DNA from: Acinetobacter sp. ANC 7912
GTDB lineage: Bacteria; Pseudomonadota; Gammaproteobacteria; Pseudomonadales; Moraxellaceae
Direction: 5' to 3'
Assembly (NCBI RefSeq): GCF_039862785.1
Contig: NZ_CP156795.1
Location: 1,426,001 to 1,490,000 of the forward strand
Length of the DNA stretch: 64,000 nt
Shown: piece after piece, positions 53,143 to 61,358 of the stretch
Layout: every line of letters starts with the position of its first letter
How positions within the stretch are numbered: the stretch's first letter is position 1
Translations under genes and position numbers: made by a program
Notes under the pieces: generated by a model
Told to the model about the DNA's origin: nothing
What the model saw: only the letters and a program-made list of their open reading frames with translations
Databases searched by the model: none

Positions 53143-53167
53143 TGACCGCTTCATGCGGTCTTTTTTT
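53143..53167 (+). terminator. Intrinsic terminator inside the tail region
   Basis: GACCGC-TTCAT-GCGGTC and seven T. Confidence 0.85.
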
Positions 53168-53180
53168 ATGAGTAGTAAAA

Positions 53181-54464
53181 ATGGCAATGAAGCAGACACA
53201 GACAAAATATTATGATTGCTCTGACGTTGGCCTTGATATGTGTTTTGGGGCAACAGCAAAAAACCCGTCCAATTTTAAAAAGATATTGCATGAAGGTTAC
53301 AACAGAAATTCGGTTGTAAGTGTTGGCGTATCCGGCAACCAAGTCACATTAAATTACGGCGGGGCGCATGGCTACAAAGCGGACCGGGTTTTAAAAATTG
53401 AGGACGGCGTATTATCTTCAATCAATGGCGGTGAATTTCATATTGATTCAGTAACCACGGATACGGTTGTATTAACTATTGATGACGCCCCGGTATCTAT
53501 CGAAGGCGGTTTTTCAACAATTATTGCACCACTGGGCTGGGACCTGGTTTATGAATCCGGGTCTGTTCATATTTATGAAATGTTGCATATTGATGATACG
53601 CCGCGTTTTGTTCGTATGTTTTTCGAGCCAAATATAAATTACAGGGCGTCCGTAACGGTTTGCATCGGAAAATCATACGACGCAGATGAGGGTTTTATTG
53701 ACGACCCTAATGCCTTGCAACTAACTAAAAATATAATGGCTACAGCGGCCAATATTCCGCGGTGGGATACATATACTGGCAGCTCATCTTATGCAAATTA
53801 CACCTACCAGCAAGGGTTTAACGGGCCTTTTGGTCATGGGGCATTCACGGGCAGTAAATACCATTTATGTTTCCAATGTGGCGACGGTTATAAAAATAAC
53901 GGCAATATTTCACACAGCGTTTATGGCATTTTCCCGACAGCTTGCCTGGACTACGAAATCTTGGATTATCCAGTCCTTGTTGCAGTATTAACAAACACGG
54001 CTGGGAATGGCATCGGACCGAGTGGTGGTAATTTTTGCGCCAATGCCACTTCACCCAACGACGGGATTGGCTACGCTTCAATTGGAAATTTACGGGTCCG
54101 TTTTGATTTTGTTAAAGCGGTAGAAAATAGCATACTAACCACCAACTCAAACCATACACGGCACCCGGTTAGCAGCCTTTTACCAACTAATATTGATGAA
54201 TTCAACACCACTACATTAAGGCCGTTGGATATTTATGAATACAACACCAGCCAGGTTTTGGGGGCCGTTTATGGCTTACATCAAGTCATGGTTAATTCTG
54301 GTAATTTTGTTCCATATAACGCGACCACATCCCCGTCGATTCAATATACACCTGACGGGGTCAGACTTTTTACTTGTGCCAGCATGTCCTATAACACCAC
54401 CGTATCAAACGGGCGGGCCGTAGCGGTACCAATTGAGCCCATTAAATACACTTCATATAGTTAA
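53181..54464 (+). CDS. Tail protein, variable type
   Basis: 427 residues, rich in Gly, Asn, Thr and Tyr, with scattered Cys. No domain I recognise. The gene uses distinct codons and a higher GC third position (CCG, ACG, GCC, GGG) than its neighbours, suggesting recent import. It follows a terminator, and the start (ATG 53181, or 53187) has a weak AGTAG site. The position suggests a receptor-facing tail component. Confidence 0.5.
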   Translation: MAMKQTQTKYYDCSDVGLDMCFGATAKNPSNFKKILHEGYNRNSVVSVGVSGNQVTLNYGGAHGYKADRVLKIEDGVLSSINGGEFHIDSVTTDTVVLTIDDAPVSIEGGFSTIIAPLGWDLVYESGSVHIYEMLHIDDTPRFVRMFFEPNINYRASVTVCIGKSYDADEGFIDDPNALQLTKNIMATAANIPRWDTYTGSSSYANYTYQQGFNGPFGHGAFTGSKYHLCFQCGDGYKNNGNISHSVYGIFPTACLDYEILDYPVLVAVLTNTAGNGIGPSGGNFCANATSPNDGIGYASIGNLRVRFDFVKAVENSILTTNSNHTRHPVSSLLPTNIDEFNTTTLRPLDIYEYNTSQVLGAVYGLHQVMVNSGNFVPYNATTSPSIQYTPDGVRLFTCASMSYNTTVSNGRAVAVPIEPIKYTSYS

Positions 54465-54476
54465 CGGGGGGGGCTT

Positions 54477-54836
54477 ATGCTTTTTAATTATAGAAGGCGG
54501 TTTTGTGGTGGTTATACGCCGGACCCGGAAATTATCCAGGATTTAAAGGTTGCGGTAATTCCACGGGTAAAGGAAGGCATGATTTTGTCATCCAACGAGA
54601 ATCATGGCACCGGCCGCATTAAAGGGTCGGTAAAACGCACCGGCGACAACTATGCCGGTGTACCAGTCTGTTGTTTTCGCAGATCAAACCGACTTTTACT
54701 ATGGGAAACCACATCAAAAAACGACGGGTCTTATGAATTTCGTAACATTGCCGTCGGCCTGGAGTGCTTTGTTGTGGCGTTTGACCCGAATGAAGAATAT
54801 AACGCAGTTATTTCAGATAAAGTGGTGGCGAAATGA
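54477..54836 (+). CDS. Tail protein with carboxypeptidase-regulatory-like fold
   Basis: 119 residues. GRIKGSVKRTGDNYAGVPVCCFRRSNRLLLWETTSKNDGSYEFRNIAVGLECFVVAFDP is a carboxypeptidase-regulatory (beta-sandwich, adhesin-like) domain. Its ribosome binding site is a run of eight G (54466-54473) 3 bp from the ATG. Codon use matches the preceding gene, so both probably arrived together. Confidence 0.65.
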   Translation: MLFNYRRRFCGGYTPDPEIIQDLKVAVIPRVKEGMILSSNENHGTGRIKGSVKRTGDNYAGVPVCCFRRSNRLLLWETTSKNDGSYEFRNIAVGLECFVVAFDPNEEYNAVISDKVVAK

Positions 54837-55219
54837 GTCAAACATCAATCAATGCTCGGCTTGCCATGATTCAAGCCTTTGCAGAATTTATGGATAGCGG
54901 TAGCCAAAGTGCTACCGTTATTTTTTATGAGGGTGTGCAGCCTACAGATACATCGGTGGCGGCAGATTCAAACAATGCTCTGGTCACTTTGGTTTTTCCA
55001 GAACCCTGCATTAAAGAAACTACAGCCACATATGTAGAGCTTCATTCAACAGACACAGCAACGGTGATCAAAACCGGCACTGCAACATGGGCGCGGATTT
55101 ATAACGGTGCAGGTGAAGTGGCTGCTGATTTAGCTGTGGGAACCGACATAACTCTAGCGAATACTAATCTGGTCGTGGGTGGTACCTTATCTATCCAATC
55201 GATAAAACTCAGACCTTAA
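54833..55219 (+). CDS. Phage tail-associated protein
   Basis: 128 residues, coupled to the previous gene (ATGA). Ser/Thr/Ala-rich beta pattern (ATVIFYEGVQPTDTSVAADSNNALVTLVFP). No family recognised. Its codon use resembles the rest of the late genes, marking the right edge of the imported block. Confidence 0.6.
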   Translation: MSQTSINARLAMIQAFAEFMDSGSQSATVIFYEGVQPTDTSVAADSNNALVTLVFPEPCIKETTATYVELHSTDTATVIKTGTATWARIYNGAGEVAADLAVGTDITLANTNLVVGGTLSIQSIKLRP

Positions 55220-55236
55220 ATTAAAAAGGTGCTCAT

Positions 55237-57324
55237 GTGGATTTTAAAAATAAGCTCGGCACCGTTGATGCTCACAACCTAAACCTGAACTTTAAGCCTG
55301 ATAATACCGACAGCCACAACATCATTCTCAATTTTGAGCATCTAGCTGATGGCTCGACTAATCTTAACTTTGGGGATGGTGTTTCTGGTGTTATTGATAC
55401 TGCACTCGATACCGAAGTCTCATTTGAAATCACAGCAGTTTATGCGGATAGTGGTGTAAATACTGCAGTCATAGACACGGTGCTTGATACCGAGTTTGGC
55501 TTTGAAGTCGTTGCGGTCTTTGAAGAAAATACCGATGTTATCGGGCAAATTGATACGGTTTTAGACACCAGTTTTAGCTTTGAAATCGAAGCGTCTTTTG
55601 CTGAAAACCTATGCACCATTGATACGGTTTTGGGTACTGAATTTCAATTTGAAGTTAAAGCATTATTCGATATCAATCACTTGCCGGGTGTATCTCTAGG
55701 TTTAGGTTTGCGGTACAAGAAAGCTATTACAGCTTTAAGCAGCATAGAAATACCATGGGCCAAGCCAATATTAAGAGTCTCGAATGAGGCTCTTTTTTAT
55801 GATCAGGGCTTAGTCATTTCGAATCAGGCAAATATTCAGTATGAGCAGGCAGGGTCATTAACCCGGTCGATTAGATCCTTGCATGAGCAAGCAACCGGTT
55901 TGAGTTCTGATGCATACATCATCTGGGAAGAAGGCGATAAGCGCTTTATTCATCAACATTATCTGCATGAAGAAACCATCAAGCTGCGTCATAACCGGAA
56001 AACCAAATGGCAGGAGATGATCCGACGGCGTAAGCAATTCACTTATTCACATGAAGTTGCAGAGCAGATCGAGCACTGCTTTGTTTTTAAATGGGATAAA
56101 GGGCTTGAGATTGTCACCAAGACTGAATTGCCGTGGGATAAGGCAAAAGCAATTCACTACAGAAAGCATCCCGTAAAGCCTTGGCCTAAACCTGTAAAGC
56201 CGAAATATCAGGGTGACGGCAATCTTAATTTTGTCTGTTTATGCCATGACGCTGATTCACACAATGTTATTTTAAATTTTGGTGCTGATGACTGTATCCC
56301 AGCACTACCAAGAAAAAAATGGTGGTATATGGCAAATACTTTATATGCCGAACGATTAGATAACGGTGGGCCAATTAAAGTATTAAATGGCACCTACCAG
56401 ACCAGCAGAAGCCAGTTTGTCTGGTCGCATTCGATTACGGTTGCACACACTGAGAAAGAAAAATTAGAGCCAATTGATAATCAGCCGGTGATTTTAAAAC
56501 TGATGATCAACGGTTTTGAGCATCATGTTTTGCTGGAAACGCACTCAGAATCGATCCGCTTTGCAAACCGAACATATACTTACTCAGGTCGTAGCGTCAC
56601 AGCATTAAACTCAGCCGATTACGCACCGAAGCGCTCATTTATCCAAGACAATGAAAGAACATCAGTGCAGTTGGTTCAGGCTGAAATTGATCGGGCATTA
56701 TCTGAAACGGAAATTGATTGGCAACTGATTGATGATGTCGGCTGGATCGTGGCAACGGAAAGCCTGAGCTATGCAGAACTTGCGCCATTGGATGCAATCA
56801 AGCAGGTGGTTGAGTCTGGTGGCGGTTTTATCTATAGCCAGAAAGCAGGAAATACGCTGTCTATTCTGCCGAAATACACTAAAGGCCATTGGGATTTAAT
56901 GTCTATTGATGACTACGACATTCTGATTCCTGAAAGTGCTGTGCTGCAGCAAACCATTGAACAGAATGCGGATTACATTGCCGACTACAATGCGATTACT
57001 GTAGTGAATAGCCGAAGCGGTGACAGTTTGAAAGTCATCCAACGTGGAACAGCTGGCGATGTTCCGCTTGAGACAGTGACCGGCCCACTATTTGACGTGG
57101 TATCCGGTGCCAGTTACGGCAAGATGGAGTTAATTAAAGCCAATGTTCAGGAGTTCCATACATTATCTGGCATCCCTGTCACCAGTGAACTCGGTGAGAT
57201 GCTACCTGGTAAAACAGTGGCTTATGCTGGCAAATGGTGGGGCGTGATCGATTCTGTCAGCGGATCCTATAGCCATGGCAAGGTAACTGAATCAATTAAA
57301 GTGGAGAGAATCAGCCGTGAGTAA
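55237..57324 (+). CDS. Large tail hub/fiber protein
   Basis: 695 residues from a GTG with AAGGTG upstream. The N-terminal region carries four approximate repeats of IDTxLDTxFxFEVxAxF (about residues 53-145) and HNLNLNF/HNVILNF motifs. The C-terminal ~350 residues (from about 365) look like a baseplate-hub fold (TITVAHTEKEKLEPIDNQPVILKLMINGFEHHVLLETHSESI, then WGVIDSVSGSYSHGKVTESIKVERISRE). This is probably the tail-tip hub connecting to the receptor complex. Confidence 0.7.
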   Translation: MDFKNKLGTVDAHNLNLNFKPDNTDSHNIILNFEHLADGSTNLNFGDGVSGVIDTALDTEVSFEITAVYADSGVNTAVIDTVLDTEFGFEVVAVFEENTDVIGQIDTVLDTSFSFEIEASFAENLCTIDTVLGTEFQFEVKALFDINHLPGVSLGLGLRYKKAITALSSIEIPWAKPILRVSNEALFYDQGLVISNQANIQYEQAGSLTRSIRSLHEQATGLSSDAYIIWEEGDKRFIHQHYLHEETIKLRHNRKTKWQEMIRRRKQFTYSHEVAEQIEHCFVFKWDKGLEIVTKTELPWDKAKAIHYRKHPVKPWPKPVKPKYQGDGNLNFVCLCHDADSHNVILNFGADDCIPALPRKKWWYMANTLYAERLDNGGPIKVLNGTYQTSRSQFVWSHSITVAHTEKEKLEPIDNQPVILKLMINGFEHHVLLETHSESIRFANRTYTYSGRSVTALNSADYAPKRSFIQDNERTSVQLVQAEIDRALSETEIDWQLIDDVGWIVATESLSYAELAPLDAIKQVVESGGGFIYSQKAGNTLSILPKYTKGHWDLMSIDDYDILIPESAVLQQTIEQNADYIADYNAITVVNSRSGDSLKVIQRGTAGDVPLETVTGPLFDVVSGASYGKMELIKANVQEFHTLSGIPVTSELGEMLPGKTVAYAGKWWGVIDSVSGSYSHGKVTESIKVERISRE

Positions 57325-57550
57325 TCCTCTTTTTGAACTGCGCAAGCTATTGAATCCTACACATGCTGAATACATCGGCACGATCACATCAAAAAACCAT
57401 CCTGAATACCGAGTGCAGATTGATGGCGGTTCAGGTCCAGTGTTATGCACAAGTGGCGTCCAATATAACCTTGGCCAGCGTGTTTTTGTATCCAATCAAG
57501 TGATTCTGCGACCTGCACCAAGCGGGTCTCAATCAAGCATAGAAGTTTAG
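57317..57550 (+). CDS. Small tail-associated protein
   Basis: 77 residues from a GTG overlapping the previous stop. ITSKNHPEYRVQIDGGSGPVLCTSGVQYNLGQRVFVSNQVILRPAPSG forms an OB-like beta pattern, as in small tail-spike-tip assembly proteins. Function unknown. Confidence 0.6.
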   Translation: MSNPLFELRKLLNPTHAEYIGTITSKNHPEYRVQIDGGSGPVLCTSGVQYNLGQRVFVSNQVILRPAPSGSQSSIEV

Positions 57551-57566
57551 TTTTTTCTTAAATCTG

Positions 57567-57590
57567 GCACCCAATTGGGTGCTTTTTTAT
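57567..57590 (+). terminator. Terminator before the lysis genes
   Basis: GCACCC-AATT-GGGTGC followed by six T. Confidence 0.85.
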
Positions 57591-57611
57591 TACCAAAATT
57601 AAGGGGGATTC

Positions 57612-57893
57612 ATGGAAGACCATGAAAAGAATCTGCTTTTACTGATTGTAATAGGGGCGAGTATTGGCTTTGCCAAACTACTTGTTTCAGATGAAGAACT
57701 GACATGGCGCTTGATGATTGGTCGCACCATTCTTGGGGCTGCAACGTCAACTATAGCGGGCGCAATTATTCTGCAAATCCCAGATATTAATCCACTAGCC
57801 TTGATTGCGATTGCATCAGCTCTGGGGATTTTGGGAAGTACATTTATTGAAAACTGGCTTAAATCACAATCTATGAAATGGGGTGGTAAATGA
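57612..57893 (+). CDS. Probable holin
   Basis: 93 residues with three hydrophobic segments (LLLLIVIGASIGFAKLL, MIGRTILGAATSTIAGAIIL, PLALIAIASALGILGST) and a charged C-terminus, a class I-like holin profile. It opens the inner membrane to release endolysin. Coupled to the endolysin gene (ATGA at 57890). Confidence 0.7.
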   Translation: MEDHEKNLLLLIVIGASIGFAKLLVSDEELTWRLMIGRTILGAATSTIAGAIILQIPDINPLALIAIASALGILGSTFIENWLKSQSMKWGGK

Positions 57894-58663
57894 AACTTAT
57901 TGAAGACTGGAAACAGGCTTGGAAACTCAAGTCAGTACAAGTGGGCGCAATTAGCGCTTTTTTTTATGGCCTGATTTTATTCTCAGAGCAGTTTTTAAAT
58001 GTCTGGAATATTATTCCCCAGGAGCTGAAAAACAAGATTCCTGAGAATGCAGCCGAGTGGATCGGCATGCTTGTCGGTGTGGCTATGGTACTTGCTCGAC
58101 TCAAAAAGCAACCTGAATTGCATGAAGTAAATCAATTTGTCACAGTCACAGCGGGGCATTCAAATACTGATCCTGGTGCGGTAAATGGCAAAATCAAAGA
58201 AGCAGATCTGGTCGTCAATTTCCGCAATGCAGTGACTCATTATTTGCGTGAAGCAGGGCTGCAAGTCAAAACTGATGGCACTGGCACCAAGAACGATCCA
58301 TTATCTGCTGCGGTAAAATTAATTCAAGGCTCAAGTGTTGCGGTTGAATTCCACATGAATGCAGCAGCATCAAAACAGGCGAATGGTATTGAAACGATTG
58401 CGCTGCCGAAAGATAAGAAACTTGCACAGGACTTATCTAAAGCTGTAGCTGATGCTCTTGGCAGTCGGTTACGTGGTGATAACGGTTGGATTGATCAGAG
58501 CAAATCAGCGCGTGGCAGTCTAGGCTATATCAATGCCGGTGGCCTAATTGTAGAGCTTGGCTTTATTTCGAATGAAGATGAGCTTGCAGCATACCAGGCA
58601 CGTTATTGGATCGCAGCTAAAGCTGTGGCTAAAGTTCTGATTGAATATGAGGCCAGCAAATGA
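57890..58663 (+). CDS. Endolysin: N-acetylmuramoyl-L-alanine amidase with N-terminal holin-like segment
   Basis: 257 residues. Residues 1-75 (WKQAWKLKSVQVGAISAFFYGLILFSEQFL...IPQELKNKIPENAAEWIGMLVGVAMVLARLKKQ) resemble stand-alone two-helix phage holins. Residues ~83-257 are an Amidase_3 domain with the zinc-ligand and catalytic set His90, Glu104, His155 and Glu222 (VELGF). The fused membrane anchor could give a signal-anchor-type endolysin or a combined holin-lysin. Confidence 0.85.
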   Translation: MKLIEDWKQAWKLKSVQVGAISAFFYGLILFSEQFLNVWNIIPQELKNKIPENAAEWIGMLVGVAMVLARLKKQPELHEVNQFVTVTAGHSNTDPGAVNGKIKEADLVVNFRNAVTHYLREAGLQVKTDGTGTKNDPLSAAVKLIQGSSVAVEFHMNAAASKQANGIETIALPKDKKLAQDLSKAVADALGSRLRGDNGWIDQSKSARGSLGYINAGGLIVELGFISNEDELAAYQARYWIAAKAVAKVLIEYEASK

Positions 58664-58956
58664 GCGAGTTTAAGAGAGTAAGTAATGTATTGCTGCAATC
58701 CAATGGTATTTACTTCATTGAATGTCCAGGATGCAAGACACTTCACCCCATACATGTTGGTGAGCAGCATCGTATCCGATGGGATTTTAATGGGAATGTG
58801 AATGCACCAACATTCACACCATCATTAATGGTGAACCAAGGCCATCCAAGCCAATGCCATTCATTTATCACAAATGGAAAGATTCAATTCTTATCGGATT
58901 GTCACCATGGTTTGGCAGGTCACACTGTTGACTTGTTACCAGTGGAAGAATTCTAA
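58660..58956 (+). CDS. DUF6527-like phage protein
   Basis: 98 residues. CPGCKTLHPIHVG, IRWDFNGNVNAPTFTPSLMVNQGHPSQCHSFITNGKIQFLSDCHHGLAGHTVDLLP match the small zinc-knuckle phage proteins of this type. Cys residues (CxxC, CHSF, CHH) may bind metal. It is coupled to endolysin (ATGA at 58660). Role unknown. Confidence 0.65.
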   Translation: MSEFKRVSNVLLQSNGIYFIECPGCKTLHPIHVGEQHRIRWDFNGNVNAPTFTPSLMVNQGHPSQCHSFITNGKIQFLSDCHHGLAGHTVDLLPVEEF

Positions 58957-58961
58957 TGTTA

Positions 58962-58985
58962 AAAAGCCCTCAAGTGAGGGCTTTG
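58962..58985. terminator. Terminator at the late operon end, shared with the leftward gene
   Basis: AAAAGCCCTC-AAGT-GAGGGCTTTG. It lies between the last late gene and the stop of the leftward membrane-protein gene and works in both directions. The 8-bp arms equal those of the hairpin at 6194-6213. Confidence 0.8.
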
Positions 58986-58986
58986 T

Positions 58987-59763
58987 TCATTCTTGCGGTC
59001 GAAGCTTCTTTATGCAAAAGATCTTTAAATCTTCATGCGACTCAATAGTTTTTTTTGCAATCTTATCAATTGCTTTTAAATAGAAAAATACTTGGATATC
59101 CTTAATCTGTACAGCAAGGATGCGTTTCTCATTTTCAACATATGGTCTTTCGAAAGAACTTTTATCTTTAATATCGGGTATATTTTTTTCTTTTTCATTA
59201 AAGTACTTATATAGTTCACCAAGATAATCACTATAGTACTTATGAATCAATTGGTTGTAATTGTTATCAAAAATTTTGCAATCTTTTAGAAGATCATCTA
59301 ATAAAATGAATAATTTATCGTCATCCATAAGCATTGAATAGATCTCAACATCTGCTTTAAGTTTATTAATAGCAGACTGAATATCTAATCTTGGTCGATT
59401 TATGTAATAAGAGTAGGAGATTAACTTATCATTAGTTTCTTTTATCTTCTTAGAACAATACTGCATTTCTAACAATTCTGCATGAATATCACGCAAACCA
59501 ATTACAATATTTGATAAGTATTGATTTTCCAAATCGTAATTTTTCTCAACCCTCCAATCATTAAAAAGGTATGCAGCAATAACCGCAGCTCCCAGTGTTG
59601 CCACTGCTCCAAAATAACTTCCAGTGGTGCTCAAGGCATCACTTATAGCATTAGGCTCTGAATATGCCAGTATATAAAATGTCGCCATTAAAAAAATAAA
59701 TGCTATTACTATGCTAACCCCGAAACTAAAAGCGATTGGTTTTATATTTTTAAATTTACATTC
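58987..59763 (-). CDS. Leftward membrane protein, accessory (lysogenic conversion candidate)
   Basis: 258 residues from a TTG at 59763 with GAGGGGG 6 bp upstream; a GTG at 59787 gives 266. Two helices (FSFGVSIVIAFIFLMATFYILAY and GAVATLGAAVIAAYLF) are followed by a long, Lys/Tyr/Ile-rich helical cytoplasmic domain. The AT-rich gene points opposite to the late operon and sits beside attR, the usual place for lysogen-expressed conversion or superinfection-exclusion genes. No family is firmly recognised. Confidence 0.65.
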   Translation of the reverse strand, partial: ECKFKNIKPIAFSFGVSIVIAFIFLMATFYILAYSEPNAISDALSTTGSYFGAVATLGAAVIAAYLFNDWRVEKNYDLENQYLSNIVIGLRDIHAELLEMQYCSKKIKETNDKLISYSYYINRPRLDIQSAINKLKADVEIYSMLMDDDKLFILLDDLLKDCKIFDNNYNQLIHKYYSDYLGELYKYFNEKEKNIPDIKDKSSFERPYVENEKRILAVQIKDIQVFFYLKAIDKIAKKTIESHEDLKIFCIKKLRPQE

Positions 59764-59865
59764 CAAGACTACCCCCTCAAACTCCACCTAAGCTACTTCT
59801 TAAAAATACTTCCTTTTTGAATCGTGTGCACTATATAAAAGTAGGTCCATGCTCTCATTGTCTTG

Positions 59866-60039
59866 TTATCTCCACGCCTTCCTAAAATCCTTATCCCAAT
59901 ACCAGCCAGCAGAATACATAGCATCAACGTCTGACACTTCCAAGAAATCGTATTCATCTGTCTGGATCTGGCAGGCTAAATATTTTCCATTCTTCTTTAT
60001 ATCATTCTTCTTTATATAGTGTGGGTAGTCGCTGCTCAT
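59866..60039 (-). CDS. Small phage protein
   Basis: 57 residues (MSSDYPHYIKKNDIKKNGKYLACQIQTDEYDF...WYWDKDFRKAWR), AGGAAG next to the ATG. Tyr/Trp-rich, soluble, acidic-basic patches. Last recognisable gene before attR and on the same strand as the membrane-protein gene. Function unknown. Confidence 0.6.
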   Translation of the reverse strand: MSSDYPHYIKKNDIKKNGKYLACQIQTDEYDFLEVSDVDAMYSAGWYWDKDFRKAWR

Positions 60040-60308
60040 CTTCCTACCTTTCAGTTTTATAACTGAAGATTATAATTTAATAAAAGCTCTCAAGATGAGG
60101 CTTAATTCATTGTCATGAATTCCATACATTACATAACAATCAACTTTTGTTCGACCTGTAAAATAAAATATACTTATTGAGCAGATTAGCCGGCTCAGAA
60201 GAAATTTTGGGTCGGTTTTTGCGTTTTTGATCCTGTGGATAAGTCGGAGAAAGCACCAAATAAACACCATATCAATTTAAGATACTGATTCTAAAGCGGA
60301 GTTAATAA

Positions 60309-60321
60309 ACAATGATTTTAG
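60309..60321. other. attR: attR core of the prophage
   Basis: ACAATGATTTTAG, same 13 bp as 17299-17311. Here the ATG is the working start codon of the epimerase gene. The upstream ribosome binding site (GCGGAG at 60296-60301) and everything before it is phage DNA. Confidence 0.8.
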
Positions 60322-61319
60322 TGACCGGTGGTTTAGGCTTTATAGGCTCTCATCTTGCTTTAAGTCTGCTCGCACAAGGGCAACAGGTCATTGTGGTTGA
60401 TAATCTGGCTAATGCCAGCTTACAAACCTTGGAGCGTCTGGAATTTATTTCCGGCATGTATGTGCCATTTGTCAAAATCGATATCCGTAATACACCAGCT
60501 TTAAACAAGGTATTTGAACAGCATTCCATTGACGCCGTTGTCCATACCGCCAGCTTCAAATCGCTAGAAGAATCTGTCCTAAAACCGCTTGAATATTATA
60601 ATGATAATGTCAGTTGTATTATGAGTCTGCTACGCGCCATGCAGCGCACGGGTGTGCGTCATCTGGTGCATTTATCCAGTCTGGCTGTGTATGGACAGTC
60701 GAGTGCTGATCTGACTGAAGATATGCCTTTTAACTATAGTTATCCCAATCCCTATATCAAATCGCAGCAGATGGTTGAAGAAATCATCCGGGATACGGCA
60801 AAAACTGATAATGAATGGAAAATTGCTATTTTAAGGCTGTGTAATATTGCCGGGGCATTTGAGCATGGTGTGCTTGGTGAACTGGTGCCGCCATTGCCCA
60901 AAAATATTATTCCGTTGGCTATGCAGGTTGCTGCCTTACAACGGGAAAGTATTGAACTGCGTAGACATGCCAATACCGAAGATAAAACCGTAGAACGCAG
61001 TTTCTTGCATGTGCTGGACTGCTGTGACGCCATTATTAAGACTCTGCAGTGGTTAAGTAAACAAATTTTTGCCTGTGAAGCCTTTAATATTGCCGGAGAG
61101 ATGATTTCGATACAAAAACTGCTGGATGAGATTGGCGAAGTAGCACAAATTGCCATCAAGACGGAAGAAGCGTTGTATGACACTAGTCCAGAATTAGATC
61201 AGGTCGGTTCCCAGGCAGAAAAAGCCAAAGAGATATTGGGCTGGCAACCGCAACGTTCGATCCGGCAGATGATAGAAGATGAATGGCGCTTTTATCAGAG
61301 CACCTTAAGGGGACAATAA
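60312..61319 (+). CDS. NAD-dependent epimerase/dehydratase (GalE-like, altered active site)
   Basis: 335 residues, extended short-chain dehydrogenase family. The N-terminal ILVTGGLGFIGSHLAL (Gly-x-x-Gly-x-x-Gly dinucleotide motif), DAVVHTAS, and HLSSLAVYG are typical of UDP-sugar epimerases. The catalytic YxxxK reads Y148-I-K-S-Q152 (NPYIKSQQMVE), so the usual Lys is Gln; activity may be lost or altered. The gene is intact but its start is the phage attachment core, so its promoter now comes from the prophage. Confidence 0.85.
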   Translation: MILVTGGLGFIGSHLALSLLAQGQQVIVVDNLANASLQTLERLEFISGMYVPFVKIDIRNTPALNKVFEQHSIDAVVHTASFKSLEESVLKPLEYYNDNVSCIMSLLRAMQRTGVRHLVHLSSLAVYGQSSADLTEDMPFNYSYPNPYIKSQQMVEEIIRDTAKTDNEWKIAILRLCNIAGAFEHGVLGELVPPLPKNIIPLAMQVAALQRESIELRRHANTEDKTVERSFLHVLDCCDAIIKTLQWLSKQIFACEAFNIAGEMISIQKLLDEIGEVAQIAIKTEEALYDTSPELDQVGSQAEKAKEILGWQPQRSIRQMIEDEWRFYQSTLRGQ

Positions 61320-61343
61320 GCCGATCAGCATGATCTTTATTAT

Positions 61344-61358
61344 TGATAATAATTATCA
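61344..61358. promoter_or_regulatory. Fur-box-like palindrome upstream of fumC
   Basis: TGATAAT-A-ATTATCA, perfect 7-1-7 palindrome within GATAATAATTATCATT, close to the Fur consensus. It lies 76 bp before the fumC ATG. Low iron would then raise fumC. Confidence 0.6.

Noticed and set aside
60070-60270. Leftward 66-residue frame next to attR
   Set aside because: No ribosome binding site, biased AT-rich composition and no recognisable pattern; probably non-coding.
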